Assembly: GCA_030693515.1 (NCBI GenBank) | Contig: JAUYAK010000043.1 | Location: forward strand, 16,192 to 80,191 | Direction of reading: 5' to 3' | Origin: Opitutaceae bacterium | GTDB lineage: Bacteria; Verrucomicrobiota; Verrucomicrobiia; Opitutales; Opitutaceae | DNA: 64,000 bases | In this document: positions 35,366-43,877 of the stretch, in pieces | Position numbering within the stretch: position 1 is the first letter of the stretch | How the letters are laid out: every line of letters starts with the position of its first letter | Notes under the pieces: model-generated | What the model saw: the letters and a program-made list of their open reading frames with translations, nothing else | What the model was told of the DNA's origin: nothing | The model's database searches: none | Program-made: the position numbers and the translations under genes

Positions 35366-35954
35366 TTATTTGACAGTGGAGCGGTCAGCCGGGAACCCGC
35401 TGGCGTCGATGAGGGCGAGCAGCTTGTCGCGACTGGTGACGGCCGGATCGTAAACCAAAATCGCCGCTTTGGTGGCATAATTCACCGCGGCCTGCTTCAC
35501 ACCGGGCGCCCGGTTGAGCGAGGCTTCGATGCCCTGCGCGCAGGGGGGGCAATCCATCGAGGGAATCAGCACGCTGAGTTGAGCGTCGCTGGCGACCACG
35601 ACCGCGGCATCGATCCGATGATTCGCCACCGGCAGTGAAGGGTAAATTGCCGCTCCCAGCGCCACCAGCGTGCCCAGCCACAGACTGATCCGCGCCGCCT
35701 TGCCAGGCCGGCCGGGCGCAGGAACCATCTTCGCAGTCCGCTTTTGGCTTACGATAGGTGAGATACCACGCCAAGCCCAGCAGCACGAAAGTGAGGCCGA
35801 GCAGTGCCGGTCGCCATTGGGCAAACCACGCCGAGGCGGCGAAACTGCCCAGCCCAAGGGTGAGCGACAGCAGCGGTCCGATGCAGCAAAGTGAGGCCAC
35901 GATGGCGGCAAAGACGCCCCCGGTCAGAATCCATGAGGAATTGGGCTTTTTCAT
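35366..35954 (-). pseudogene. merT: Mercury transporter merT-merP fusion with apparent frameshift
   Basis: Reading from the ATG at 35954, the first frame gives two MerT helices with the Hg-binding Cys23/Cys24 (ASLCCIGPL) and the loop pair Cys74/Cys79 (CEDGSC). About codon 80 the MerT frame runs into Arg-rich nonsense. The other frame continues with the third helix (ISLWLGTLVALGAAIY) and then a MerP-like heavy-metal domain with PSMDCPPC, ending at 35366. The whole is 589 bases, one more than a multiple of three. Removing one base in the GGG at 35714-35716 (CCC on the coding strand) rejoins the frames. This may be a true inactivating change, a sequencing error, or programmed slippage; the second part has a possible own ATG at 35728. 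Confidence 0.72.
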
Positions 35955-35956
35955 GG

Positions 35957-35992
35957 TTACACCATACACCGTGTAGTATGGTATAAGGTCAA
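35957..35992 (-). promoter_or_regulatory. MerR-type operator-promoter for merT-P/merA
   Basis: A near-perfect dyad has 11-base arms at 35957-35967 (TTACACCATAC) and 35976-35986 (GTATGGTATAA), with one mismatch. On the merT strand, TTGACC at 35992-35987 is a -35 element, and TATGGT (35966-35961) or GTATGG (35967-35962) is the -10. The spacer is thus 19-20 bp, the overlong spacer that MerR regulators distort to activate transcription. The merR start lies 18 bases to the right, so autorepression is expected. Confidence 0.8.
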
Positions 35993-36003
35993 AGGCCTGT
36001 CTC

Positions 36004-36396
36004 ATGACTATCGGAAAACTGGCAAAAAAAGCCGGCGTGAACGCCCAGACCATCCGCTATTATGAGCGAGAGGGATTGCTGGCGGACGCGCACCGGTGGC
36101 CGGACTCGGGTTACCGGGATTTTGACGAAAACGCTTTCGCGCAAATGCGATTTATTCGCTCAGCCAAAGAACTCGGCTTCACGTTGCGGGAGATTAAGGA
36201 CCTGCTGAACTTGCGGCTACTGCCCGGCCAGTCATGCCGTGAAATGCGGATGGAACTGGAACGGAAAATCGCCGACATCGATCGGCGACTGACGCAGATG
36301 CGGAAGATCCGGAAAACCTTGGTCAAATTGGCGGCAGGCTGCTCCGCACGGGGAAACACCGATAGTTGCCCCGCGTTGTGGGCGATTGAGCAGTAG
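36004..36396 (+). CDS. merR: Mercury-responsive regulator MerR
   Basis: A 130-residue dimeric regulator. It begins with the MerR winged helix-turn-helix (IGKLAKKAGVNAQTIRYYER) and continues with a dimerisation helix. The three Hg-binding cysteines are Cys78 (GQSC), Cys113 and Cys122 (GCSARGNTDSC). Their spacings of 35 and 9 match Cys82, Cys117 and Cys126 of Tn501 MerR, so Hg(II) is the expected ligand rather than copper or zinc. It is divergent from merT-P/merA over a dyad operator. The coding strand is relatively A-rich at its start, which may point to horizontal gain. Confidence 0.94.
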   Translation: MTIGKLAKKAGVNAQTIRYYEREGLLADAHRWPDSGYRDFDENAFAQMRFIRSAKELGFTLREIKDLLNLRLLPGQSCREMRMELERKIADIDRRLTQMRKIRKTLVKLAAGCSARGNTDSCPALWAIEQ

Positions 36397-36781
36397 ATTC
36401 GCCTTGGCGCGGGTCTGGCGGCGGACCCGACTGCCACAAAGGGAAGCGGAACGTTTGCGTGAGGCGGATATCCCGGCCGGGGGTAGACTGGAAAAGTGCT
36501 CGCTGTCCGAAGCACTGGGCAACTTGACCACGAAGGAAGTCCGCTCGCCGCCGTTCTTCGATCGCATCTTAAAAAGCGACCGACGGTCTCTCGGCTCGGC
36601 GAACCCGTGAACACAAGTCGCGTGAGGCGCCTCTTCTTGGCGCATCAAATCACGTAATTTGGCAACTATACCAATGTCCCTTGATTTTTAGACGGTCACG
36701 GCAAAGAGCGGTTCGACGAAACCATCCAGCTTGACCGACACGGGGTGCTGCGCGCTCCGCGCAATGACAAAAGTCTAGAAC
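36397..36781. other. Gene-free stretch after merR
   Basis: Between the merR stop and the YjbR-like gene stop, no convincing reading frame, RNA or repeat was found. Short frames exist on both strands but lack family-like sequence or start signals. The right half has A/T-rich patches (for example tttggcaactatacc). It may hold a degraded gene or the junction of the mercury locus with the host chromosome. Confidence 0.4.
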
Positions 36782-37147
36782 TTACGGGACGTTGATATAA
36801 AGTCCGAACTCCGTGCGGAGTTTCTTCGGGAGCTTGGCAACGACGAGGTCGTAGCTGCGCCGGATGCGACGATCGAGTTCAGCGGCAGGGAGCGCCGCAA
36901 GATCGCCGATGCGGACCCAGTGGCGCTTTGCGCAGTAGGGCGCCTGCGTGATGCCGTCGATGTCAGTAAGATCGTCGAACTCCTCCGGCGTGCATTTGAA
37001 CACGACGCCGTCGATCGTCTCGGCGTCGAGCGCGATGATCAGAAACATCTTGCCCGCGACCTTGAAGACGAGGCACTCGCCCCACTGCTTCACCCACGTC
37101 GTGTGCGAGAACGAGAGCGCGAACTGGCGCAGGACGGGCAAGCGCAT
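36782..37147 (-). CDS. MmcQ/YjbR-like protein
   Basis: A 121-residue protein of the YjbR family, a small double-wing DNA-binding-like fold of uncertain role. Family features are WGECLVFKVAGKMFLIIALD (early strands), FKCTPEEFDDL, the invariant-looking APYCAKRHWVRI and the terminal helix RRSYDLVVAKLPKK. Length is normal for the group. It is followed downstream by the gene-free stretch after merR and preceded by a HEAT-like gene on the same strand, 51 bases away. Function cannot be assigned; DNA binding is only a family inference. Confidence 0.8.
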   Translation of the reverse strand: MRLPVLRQFALSFSHTTWVKQWGECLVFKVAGKMFLIIALDAETIDGVVFKCTPEEFDDLTDIDGITQAPYCAKRHWVRIGDLAALPAAELDRRIRRSYDLVVAKLPKKLRTEFGLYINVP

Positions 37148-37198
37148 AGAGCGACAAGGGAGATTTCGCGCGCAAGGCCAAGGCGCAACTGGCAGTGA

Positions 37199-37801
37199 TC
37201 AAACCCGCCGAGTCTCAAAACTCCGCGCAAGTTTCTCAGCCGTGTCGCGAACCAACCCGTTGGAATCGTTGCGGGCACTCTTGATTAAGGGCTCAACGGT
37301 TGCCTTGTCCGCGCCGATCACTTTCAGGCCACGCAAAGCCAGTCGCCGAATCCGCGCATCGCGGCTCTCGAACGCGGAGACAAAAACACTCACCGCTGAA
37401 ATCGCGTTTGGCCCCAAATCGATGAGAGCAAACAGGGCCAGTTTTTGCGTTTCTGGTTCGGATGCAGCGAAAACGAGCGGCTTAATCGCTCGCTGCGGAT
37501 AGCGGATGCTAATCCGCGCAAGCGTCAAAACCGCTACGTCACGAATGACCTTGTCATGATGAAAAACAAACTTCGTGACCGCTTGAATCGCTAGGTGCGC
37601 GTCTCGCCCGATGAGGTGCAGTGCGCACAGGGCACGATGCACAATGACAGTGTCGTCGATGGCCAAGCAGGACAGTATCTGCGGGACGATAATCGCAACA
37701 CGTTCGGCGTCGTAGCGGCAGCGATAGAGCTGCGAATTGGAGTCACGCTCCAGCTCATCCAAGATTTCGCGGGCTTCATGCTTTGTCGCGACGTGCATCA
37801 T
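37199..37801 (-). CDS. HEAT-repeat-like protein
   Basis: A 200-residue all-helical protein. Four or five HEAT-like units of about 35 residues are visible, for example TVIVHRALCALHLIGRDAHL, VIRDVAVLTLARISIRYPQ and ARIRRLALRGLKVIGADKA, each with the alternating helix pattern and small-residue kinks. No catalytic motif or signal peptide is present, so it is probably a cytoplasmic scaffold or binding protein. The coding region looks visibly less GC-rich than the flanking genes. Start at the first of two consecutive ATG codons (37801). It may share a transcript with the YjbR-like gene. Confidence 0.7.
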   Translation of the reverse strand: MMHVATKHEAREILDELERDSNSQLYRCRYDAERVAIIVPQILSCLAIDDTVIVHRALCALHLIGRDAHLAIQAVTKFVFHHDKVIRDVAVLTLARISIRYPQRAIKPLVFAASEPETQKLALFALIDLGPNAISAVSVFVSAFESRDARIRRLALRGLKVIGADKATVEPLIKSARNDSNGLVRDTAEKLARSFETRRV

Positions 37802-37881
37802 CCGCCCCAGTTGGTAGCTTCTTGCACAGCGACACGACGCCGGCTGTCACAATTTTTGATGCTGAGTCCCAGCAGCGAGAA

Positions 37882-39150
37882 TCACATCCGATACGGCAGC
37901 GGATGCTGCGCGGTGAGCACGGCGACGCGTTGTTTCACGGCGTCGAGCGCGGCGGCTTCGCCCGGGGTGCCGATGGCGGCGAGCACGGTGTCGATGCAGC
38001 CGGCGATCTCGTCCATTTCATTTTCGGCGAAGCCGCGAGACGTGATTGCGGGCGTGCCGAGGCGGAGGCCCGAGCCCTGGAACGGACTCCGGGTCTCGAA
38101 CGGCACGGTGTTTTTGTTGCAGGTGATGTGGGCGAGATCGAGGGTCTCCTGCGCCTTCTTCGCGGTGAGTTCGGGGAACTTCGTCCGCAGATCGATCATG
38201 AAGAGGTGGTTGTCGGTGCCGCCGGAGACGATCTTGTAGCCGCGGCTGAGGAACGCGGCGGCGAAGGCGCGGGAATTTTTCACGACTTGCTCCGAGTAGG
38301 TCTTGAACTCGGGTTTGAGGCACTCGGCGAGGCACACGGCCTTGGCCGCGATCACGTGCATGAGCGGGCCGCCCTGGCCGCCGGGGAACATCGCGGAGTC
38401 GATGGCTTTCGCGTGCGCGGCGCGGCAGAGGATGAGGCCGCCGCGGGGACCGCGCAGGGTCTTGTGCGTGGTGGTCGTGACGAAATCCGCGTGCGGGACC
38501 GGCGAAGGATGCACGCCCGCGGCGACGAGGCCCGCGATGTGCGCGATGTCGGCGAAGAGGTAGGCGCCGACCGAGCGCGCGATCTCGCCCATGCGGGCAA
38601 AGTCGATCACGCGCGAGTAGGCGCTGGCGCCGACGGTGATCATCTTGGGCTTCTCGCGCTGGGCGATGGCGGCGAGTTCGTCGTAGTCGATCAGGCCGTC
38701 GGACTCGCGCACGCCGTATTGGACGAAGGTGTATTGCTTGCCGGAGAAGTTCGCCGGGTTGCCGTGCGTGAGGTGGCCGCCGTGGCTCAGGTTCATGCCG
38801 AGGATCTTGTCGCCGAGCTGGAGCACGGCGGTGTAAACGGCGAAGTTGGCCTGCGAGCCGGAGTGCGGCTGCACGTTGGCGTGCTCGGCGCCGAAGAGTT
38901 TCTTCGCGCGCTCAATCGCGATGTTCTCGACCTTGTCGACGTGCTCGCAGCCGCCATACCAGCGCTTGGCCGGGTAGCCCTCGGCATACTTGTTGGTGAG
39001 GACGCTGCCCTGCGCCTCCATCACGGCCGGATAGGTGAAGTTCTCCGAGGCGATTAGCTCGATGTGGCTCTGCTGGCGGCCGAGCTCGGCGGTGATCGCG
39101 GAGTAGATTTCGGGATCGAGGGTGCGGAGGGGAGCGGAGGTGAGAGACAT
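37882..39150 (-). CDS. glyA: Serine hydroxymethyltransferase
   Basis: A 422-residue PLP enzyme that interconverts serine and glycine and charges tetrahydrofolate with one-carbon units. The PLP Lys is Lys230 in [15 protein letters not shown]. The N-terminal [19 protein letters not shown] and YGGCEHVD are family signatures. It is read leftward, after an inverted AT-rich repeat and a tyrosine phosphatase gene on the same strand. The inverted repeat lies in the 101-base gap, so the two genes may be separately expressed. No glycine riboswitch could be recognised in that short leader. Confidence 0.97.
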   Translation of the reverse strand: MSLTSAPLRTLDPEIYSAITAELGRQQSHIELIASENFTYPAVMEAQGSVLTNKYAEGYPAKRWYGGCEHVDKVENIAIERAKKLFGAEHANVQPHSGSQANFAVYTAVLQLGDKILGMNLSHGGHLTHGNPANFSGKQYTFVQYGVRESDGLIDYDELAAIAQREKPKMITVGASAYSRVIDFARMGEIARSVGAYLFADIAHIAGLVAAGVHPSPVPHADFVTTTTHKTLRGPRGGLILCRAAHAKAIDSAMFPGGQGGPLMHVIAAKAVCLAECLKPEFKTYSEQVVKNSRAFAAAFLSRGYKIVSGGTDNHLFMIDLRTKFPELTAKKAQETLDLAHITCNKNTVPFETRSPFQGSGLRLGTPAITSRGFAENEMDEIAGCIDTVLAAIGTPGEAAALDAVKQRVAVLTAQHPLPYRM

Positions 39151-39155
39151 CAGGA

Positions 39156-39245
39156 ATTACGATTTAGGATTTACGATTTGAGAAATGGGCCGGGGCCGGT
39201 CGCCGGAAAATTGCGGAGCGAAAATCGTAAATCCAAAATCGTAAA
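39156..39245. repeat. AT-rich inverted repeat of ATTACGATTT type
   Basis: A 24-base arm at 39156-39179, built of ACGATTT units, is the reverse complement of 39222-39245 except for two mismatches. A 42-base GC-rich spacer lies between. The AT-rich arms contrast sharply with the surrounding GC-rich DNA. It fills the gap between the phosphatase stop and the glyA start. The AAATCGTAAATC-type units resemble widely distributed intergenic repeats. Confidence 0.75.
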
Positions 39246-39251
39246 TCGTAA

Positions 39252-39743
39252 TCACGCCGGCTTGGGCGCGATCAGCGTCTTAAGGTGCGCCACGAGTGAC
39301 GGAATCGCCTCGACCATCTCGTCGCGCGCGGCCTCGTAGGCCTTGAGCGGCCCGCCGAAGGGATCGCAGATCTCGCGGTCGACCGGACCGGGGATGAACT
39401 CCCGGAACAGGAATAGATTCTTCGGCGCGGGCGCGCCTTGCAGCTCGATCATCGCGCGGTGCGATTCGGTCATGCCGATGACGGCCAGCGCGCCATCCAA
39501 CATCTCCTGCGTGAGCGCCCGGCTGCGGTGGCCCGCAACGTCGAGGCCGACCTTCCGCAAGGCGATGACCGAGTTCTCGGAAACCTGGTCGCCGCCCCGG
39601 CCGGCGACGGCGGCGGAGACGACCTTGAGCGAGCGCAGCGGCTCGGCCTCGGCACGGAGGGCGTGCTGGAGGAGGGCCGCGGCCATCGGGCTCCGGCACA
39701 CGTTGGCCGTGCAGACGATGACGATGGTTCCGGGAGAAGACAC
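39252..39743 (-). CDS. Low-molecular-weight protein-tyrosine phosphatase
   Basis: A 163-residue phosphatase. The P-loop CTANVCRS at residues 11-18 gives the nucleophile Cys11 and Arg17 (CX5RS), with a second nearby Cys16 as in many LMW enzymes. The general-acid Asp is likely in the late CDPFGG segment. The start codon appears to be GTG (39743). Bacterial LMW phosphatases often regulate exopolysaccharide export through tyrosine kinases, but none is encoded here. The sequence VVSAAVAG may support the typical S-A-G strand. Confidence 0.88.
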   Translation of the reverse strand: MSSPGTIVIVCTANVCRSPMAAALLQHALRAEAEPLRSLKVVSAAVAGRGGDQVSENSVIALRKVGLDVAGHRSRALTQEMLDGALAVIGMTESHRAMIELQGAPAPKNLFLFREFIPGPVDREICDPFGGPLKAYEAARDEMVEAIPSLVAHLKTLIAPKPA

Positions 39744-39874
39744 AGCGAGCGAAAGGACAGGGTTTCAGGCTAAAAGCAAAGCCGGAGTGGGCGGCCAGGT
39801 AGCGGCGGGAGGCTCGGCGCGCCGGTTCAGGATGATCGCCAAACTTCGGCGGGCAGGAACGCACCGCCGCTCCG

Positions 39875-40507
39875 TCAGAGCTTTTTCAGGGCGAGGAGCG
39901 CGCGGTGCAGATGCAGGGCGCGCTGCAAGGCGGCATCAATCAGCGGCGGCGGACGGCGGGGGGTGGGAGATTCGTCCGCCCCATCCGGCGAAGGCTGGCC
40001 CGCCGATCCGTGCACCAGGCGGGCCTCGTCGTTGCGGACCTTGTCGGGATTGTCGGCGAGCAGCGTCTCAAGGGCGGCCCCTTGCTCCAGCGCATCGTAG
40101 GCCCTGCGCTCCTCCTCCGCCGAGATTCGCACCGCGCTGTCCGGCCGAAAACTCCCGCCGGCCGCGCCAATCACGATGATGCCGTCGCCCGGCAGACGAG
40201 GGGCAAGCGCATCGAGGAGCGCGGGCGAGGTCAGCGCGTTGGCGAGCACAAAGACAGGGGTGCGGGGAGCCGCGCGGAAACGCAGCCAGGCCGCAAACGT
40301 CGTGACCGCCGCCGCATCCGCCTCGATGTAGCGCACATCAACGACACAGGGCGGGGCCTTGCCCGCGGGCGGGGCAGGCAAATCAGCCGGCAGGTGCTTC
40401 ACCCGCACATAAACGAGCCCCAGCCCGAGATCGCGCTCGGGCGCAGCCGCGGCCCACGTCGCCGCGAGGGCGGAAAAAATGCCGGCGAGCCAAAGGCGGA
40501 GCATCAT
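39875..40507 (-). CDS. Secreted protein of unknown function
   Basis: A 210-residue exported protein with an N-terminal signal peptide (residues 1-22, ending TWAAAA). The middle is an alpha/beta stretch with DVRYIEADAAAVTTFAAWL and a strand-rich PGDGIIVIGAAGG that looks like a nucleotide-binding or peptide-binding core, but no family was recognised. The C-terminus is Arg/Pro-rich then helical (ALQRALHLHRALLALKKL). Its ATG at 40507 overlaps the purD stop as ATGA, so it is co-translated with purD, which is an unexpected pairing for a secreted protein. Confidence 0.65.
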   Translation of the reverse strand: MMLRLWLAGIFSALAATWAAAAPERDLGLGLVYVRVKHLPADLPAPPAGKAPPCVVDVRYIEADAAAVTTFAAWLRFRAAPRTPVFVLANALTSPALLDALAPRLPGDGIIVIGAAGGSFRPDSAVRISAEEERRAYDALEQGAALETLLADNPDKVRNDEARLVHGSAGQPSPDGADESPTPRRPPPLIDAALQRALHLHRALLALKKL

Positions 40508-41820
40508 GAGCGGTTGAGTTGGCGCGCGCCGATGTCGCGGCGGAAGTATTTTGCGGCACACTGGATCGCATCGCAGGTGGCGTAGGCCTGGTCCGCGGCG
40601 GCGCGGAGGGTGGGCGCGACCGCGGTGACACCGAGCACGCGGCCGCCGTTCATCACGAGCTGGCCCGCCGGGTTGCGCGCAGTGCCGGCATGCAAAATGG
40701 ACACGCCAGGCGGGAGCGAAGCAGCAGCAGGCAGAGCGATCACGTCGCCCTTCGGGTAGGCGTCGGGATAGCCTTTGGCGGCAATCACCACGCACATCGC
40801 GTGCTCGGGTTTCTCGACCAGTTTCACACCGCCGAGTTCACGGCGCGTGGCGGCCCAGAGGAGCGCGAGCACGTCGTTGGCGAGGCGCGGCAGCACGACC
40901 TGCGTCTCGGGATCGCCGAAGCGGGCGTTGTATTCGATCACGCTCGGACCGGCGGACGTGAGCATGATGCCGATGAAGAGCGTCCCGCAGTAGTCGATGC
41001 CCTCGTCCGCGATGGCGTTGACGGAAGGACGAACGATTTCGTTTTCGATCCGGGCGAGCAGCGCGGTCGTGACCACCTCGGCGGGCGAATAGGTGCCCAT
41101 GCCGCCGGTGTTGGGGCCGGTGTCGCCGTCGCCGATGCGCTTGTGATCCTGCGAGGTCGGCAGAATCACATAGTCGCGGCCGGAGACGACGACGAGGATC
41201 GAGGTCTCCTCGCCGAAGAGACAGTCCTCGATGAGCAGTTGTTGGCCACTCGCGCCGAATTTCCCGCCTTCGAGCATCTCGCGCACCGCGGCCTCGGCTT
41301 CAGCGAGCGACTGAGCGACCACCACGCCTTTGCCCGCCGCGAGGCCGTCGGCCTTGATCACGATGGGGATGGGACGGGTGCGCAGGTAGGCAAGCGCCGG
41401 CGCGACCTCGCTGAAAAACCCGGCCGCCGCCGTCGGGATGCGGTGCTTGAGCAGAATCTGCTTCGTGAAAATCTTCGAGGCCTCAAGGCGCGCGCCGGCG
41501 GCCTGGGGGCCGTAAACCGGGATGCCAGCCGCGATCAACTGGTCCGCGAGGCCCAGGGAAAGCGGCACCTCGGGCCCGACGACGACAAACGCGATTTTCT
41601 CGCGCTGCGCGAGCGCCACCAAGCCCGGCACATCGTCAGCCGCGACGGGGAAGCACGCGACCTCGTCGGCGATGCCCGCATTGCCGGGCGCGCAAATCAC
41701 ACGCGGCCGGGCCGGCGAGGCCATCAGCGCACGCACGAGGGCGTGCTCACGACCGCCGGAGCCCACTACGAGAACGGAACCGGGAAGAATGGTTTGAGCC
41801 ACAGGAAGGATCGTGCGCAC
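40504..41820 (-). CDS. purD: Phosphoribosylamine-glycine ligase
   Basis: A 438-residue ATP-grasp enzyme that forms glycinamide ribonucleotide in purine synthesis. The N-terminal VLVVGSGGREHALVRAL, the PIVIKADGLAAGKGVVVA loop and NARFGDPETQVVLPRL are diagnostic. The start is GTG: either 41820 or an in-frame GTG at 41802, six codons later, closer to the usual N-terminus. It is followed by an ATGA-overlapping secreted protein and lies four bases after the stop of the LOG-domain gene, so the three form one leftward unit. Confidence 0.95.
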   Translation of the reverse strand: MRTILPVAQTILPGSVLVVGSGGREHALVRALMASPARPRVICAPGNAGIADEVACFPVAADDVPGLVALAQREKIAFVVVGPEVPLSLGLADQLIAAGIPVYGPQAAGARLEASKIFTKQILLKHRIPTAAAGFFSEVAPALAYLRTRPIPIVIKADGLAAGKGVVVAQSLAEAEAAVREMLEGGKFGASGQQLLIEDCLFGEETSILVVVSGRDYVILPTSQDHKRIGDGDTGPNTGGMGTYSPAEVVTTALLARIENEIVRPSVNAIADEGIDYCGTLFIGIMLTSAGPSVIEYNARFGDPETQVVLPRLANDVLALLWAATRRELGGVKLVEKPEHAMCVVIAAKGYPDAYPKGDVIALPAAASLPPGVSILHAGTARNPAGQLVMNGGRVLGVTAVAPTLRAAADQAYATCDAIQCAAKYFRRDIGARQLNRS

Positions 41821-41823
41821 CGG

Positions 41824-43731
41824 CTACAGCACCTGCAGCTTCTTGCGATAGAAGGCCACGACTTCGTCGGGATCGTCGCTGAAGAGCACGTAGTCGCGCA
41901 TCCAGGCCGGCGCGCGCTTGGTTGCGATCATGGTGTCGAGCTGGCGACGCAGGTCGTCCCAGAATTTGGCGTTGAAAAACACGTAGGGCACGCGCGGACG
42001 GATGCCGAGCTTGAGGTTGCACAGCTCGATGCCGACCTCCTCGAGCGTGCCGACGCCGCCGACGTTGAAGATGCAAAAATCCGCCGCCTCGAACCACTTT
42101 TGCCGGAAATGCCGCGATGATTCCTGAAACGTGTTGAAGAAATCCACGCCCAGCTCCGGCGGCTGCGCCTCGAGTTCGAGGAAGCAGGCGCCCGTGAGCG
42201 CGCCCTTGGCCCGGGCCTGCTCGGTGGCGAGGCGCATGACGCCGCCACCGCCGCCCGTGAGCACACCGAGGTTGTGCCCGATGAAGGTCGTGAGCTTGTC
42301 CACCAGCGCGGAGATGCGGTCGGAGTCCTGCTGTTCGAGGCCCCAGGCGGAGCCGTAGAAGGCGAGCACGGTGGCCTCCTGGAATTTCCGCGCCAGCTCC
42401 TCGCGCACGAAGAAGCCGTGCTCCTTGCGGTAGGTGTGGCGGTAGACGTCCTTCGTCTGCTCGTCATACCAGTGGACCTGCACGCCGATGGCGTGGAAGG
42501 CATCGAGGCGCGCGTGCGCGTTGCTCGAGAGAAAATAGCCGTGCGTGCGCGAGGCGCGGCGGAAGATGATGCGCTTGATCTTCGCGTCGCCGAGGCGGGT
42601 GAAGAGTTCGATCTGCTCGAGGAGGTCCGGGAAGTAGTCGAGGATGAGCGTGTCGGCATTGTCCGGCGCGTGATCGAGCGCCTGAATCATCGTGCGGCTG
42701 CCGACGGGGCAGGCGTCGCATTCGAGGAATTTTTTCAGGTCCTCGTTGGCCCGCACGACGACCGAGCGGTTCTCCATCGCGCCGCTCTGGCCGCGCACGG
42801 TGATCTTGGTGCGGGGCCTGGCCTCGGCCGTGGGCGCGGGCGGATTATCGTCGAGGCATTTGTAGAGGCCGGCGGCCGTGGCGAGGAGGCGCGTGCGTTT
42901 CTTCGCCAGCGGCTTCAGGTCCGGATCCTCGGGCTCGGGCGCGCGGAAGACCTCGACCGAGACCATGGGATTTACCACCGGCTGGTCGCCGGTGTTGTAG
43001 ATCTCGAGCATCACATTCGTGCCAAAGGTCTTGATCGGATCGAGCAGCACGGCGCTGGTGTGGATACCGAAGTTGCCGGCGCCTTGGTTGAGCACGACAA
43101 AATGCTCCTTCAGATACATCGAGCAGCTCGTGAGGATGCCGGAGCGCGGCGGAATCACGAGCGGCGAGGCGTCGTGCCGGATCTGCACACGATCGAGAAA
43201 GTTGCGGCCGGCGAGCCCGGCGATCACCCGCTCGAACTCGTGCCGCTGCAGGCGCGGCTGGAGCGTGTAGGTGACTTGGTGGGGCGTCAGAAAAACCCGC
43301 CCGGAGCTGTCGATGCTGATCGTGTTGGGCAGCTTGAGGCTGTTCTCGGCGAGGGCGGTGCGGATTTCGGCGGTCGAGAGCTTGGCGGCCGCCGGGGCGT
43401 GGTAGAGCCGGCCGACGGGCGAGCCCACGCGCATGAGTTTTTTCCAGTAGGCGGCGTGGGGGAAGCTCGCGTCGTAGATAAAGGCCTCGACCTCGATCTC
43501 GGCGCGGTTGCCCTCGATGCGCGGGGCGCCCGTGATTACCATCTCGATGCCGATGCGCGCCATCGAGCTGCGCAGGGTGAACTTGAGCGCCGCGATCTGC
43601 TCCTTCATGAAGTCGAACTCCACGGGCTGGCGCGGCCAAAACCCAAGGTTGAGCACCACGGTGCGCTCGTCCTTGTTCTTCACCGAGAGGATCTGGCCAT
43701 CCTGACTCGTCCAAAATTGTGAGGCATTCAT
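41824..43731 (-). CDS. Large protein with C-terminal LOG-like (lysine decarboxylase-like) domain
   Basis: A 635-residue cytoplasmic protein. The last 200 residues are a LOG/TIGR00730-like Rossmann domain: GGGGGVM at 493-499 fits the nucleotide-binding loop, and NVGGVGTLEE at 556-565 fits PGGxGTxxE except that Val replaces the usual Pro. Ordinary LOG proteins are about 180-220 residues and split cytokinin or AMP-type nucleotides. Here about 440 residues precede the domain, with beta-rich segments (HQVTYTLQPRLQRHEFERVI) and a second alpha/beta part (DTLILDYFPDLLEQIELF). I did not recognise this N-terminal part. It is linked to purD, so a nucleotide substrate is plausible. Confidence 0.72.
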   Translation of the reverse strand: MNASQFWTSQDGQILSVKNKDERTVVLNLGFWPRQPVEFDFMKEQIAALKFTLRSSMARIGIEMVITGAPRIEGNRAEIEVEAFIYDASFPHAAYWKKLMRVGSPVGRLYHAPAAAKLSTAEIRTALAENSLKLPNTISIDSSGRVFLTPHQVTYTLQPRLQRHEFERVIAGLAGRNFLDRVQIRHDASPLVIPPRSGILTSCSMYLKEHFVVLNQGAGNFGIHTSAVLLDPIKTFGTNVMLEIYNTGDQPVVNPMVSVEVFRAPEPEDPDLKPLAKKRTRLLATAAGLYKCLDDNPPAPTAEARPRTKITVRGQSGAMENRSVVVRANEDLKKFLECDACPVGSRTMIQALDHAPDNADTLILDYFPDLLEQIELFTRLGDAKIKRIIFRRASRTHGYFLSSNAHARLDAFHAIGVQVHWYDEQTKDVYRHTYRKEHGFFVREELARKFQEATVLAFYGSAWGLEQQDSDRISALVDKLTTFIGHNLGVLTGGGGGVMRLATEQARAKGALTGACFLELEAQPPELGVDFFNTFQESSRHFRQKWFEAADFCIFNVGGVGTLEEVGIELCNLKLGIRPRVPYVFFNAKFWDDLRRQLDTMIATKRAPAWMRDYVLFSDDPDEVVAFYRKKLQVL

Positions 43732-43877
43732 GAGTCGAAGCTGGCGGTGATGGGGCAACGCCGCCAGCGGTTCAAGCGGGGAGATCGGGATTGCCTTCGC
43801 CGGGGGCGGCCGGCACATCCTGCAACTTTTCGGGCACAAATCCAACACCGCGGTTACTCCACTCCGTCTTTCCCTCC

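Noticed and set aside
35366..35728. A separate merP gene starting at the ATG at 35728
   Set aside because: Kept only as an alternative: the frame begins inside the MerT Cys loop and includes the third MerT helix, so a broken fusion explains it better.
36397..36781. Possible small genes in the gap after merR
   Set aside because: Short frames on both strands have no start context, no family-like residues and conflicting frames.
39151..39251. Glycine riboswitch before glyA
   Set aside because: The gap is explained by the AT-rich inverted repeat, and no glycine-aptamer consensus could be recognised.
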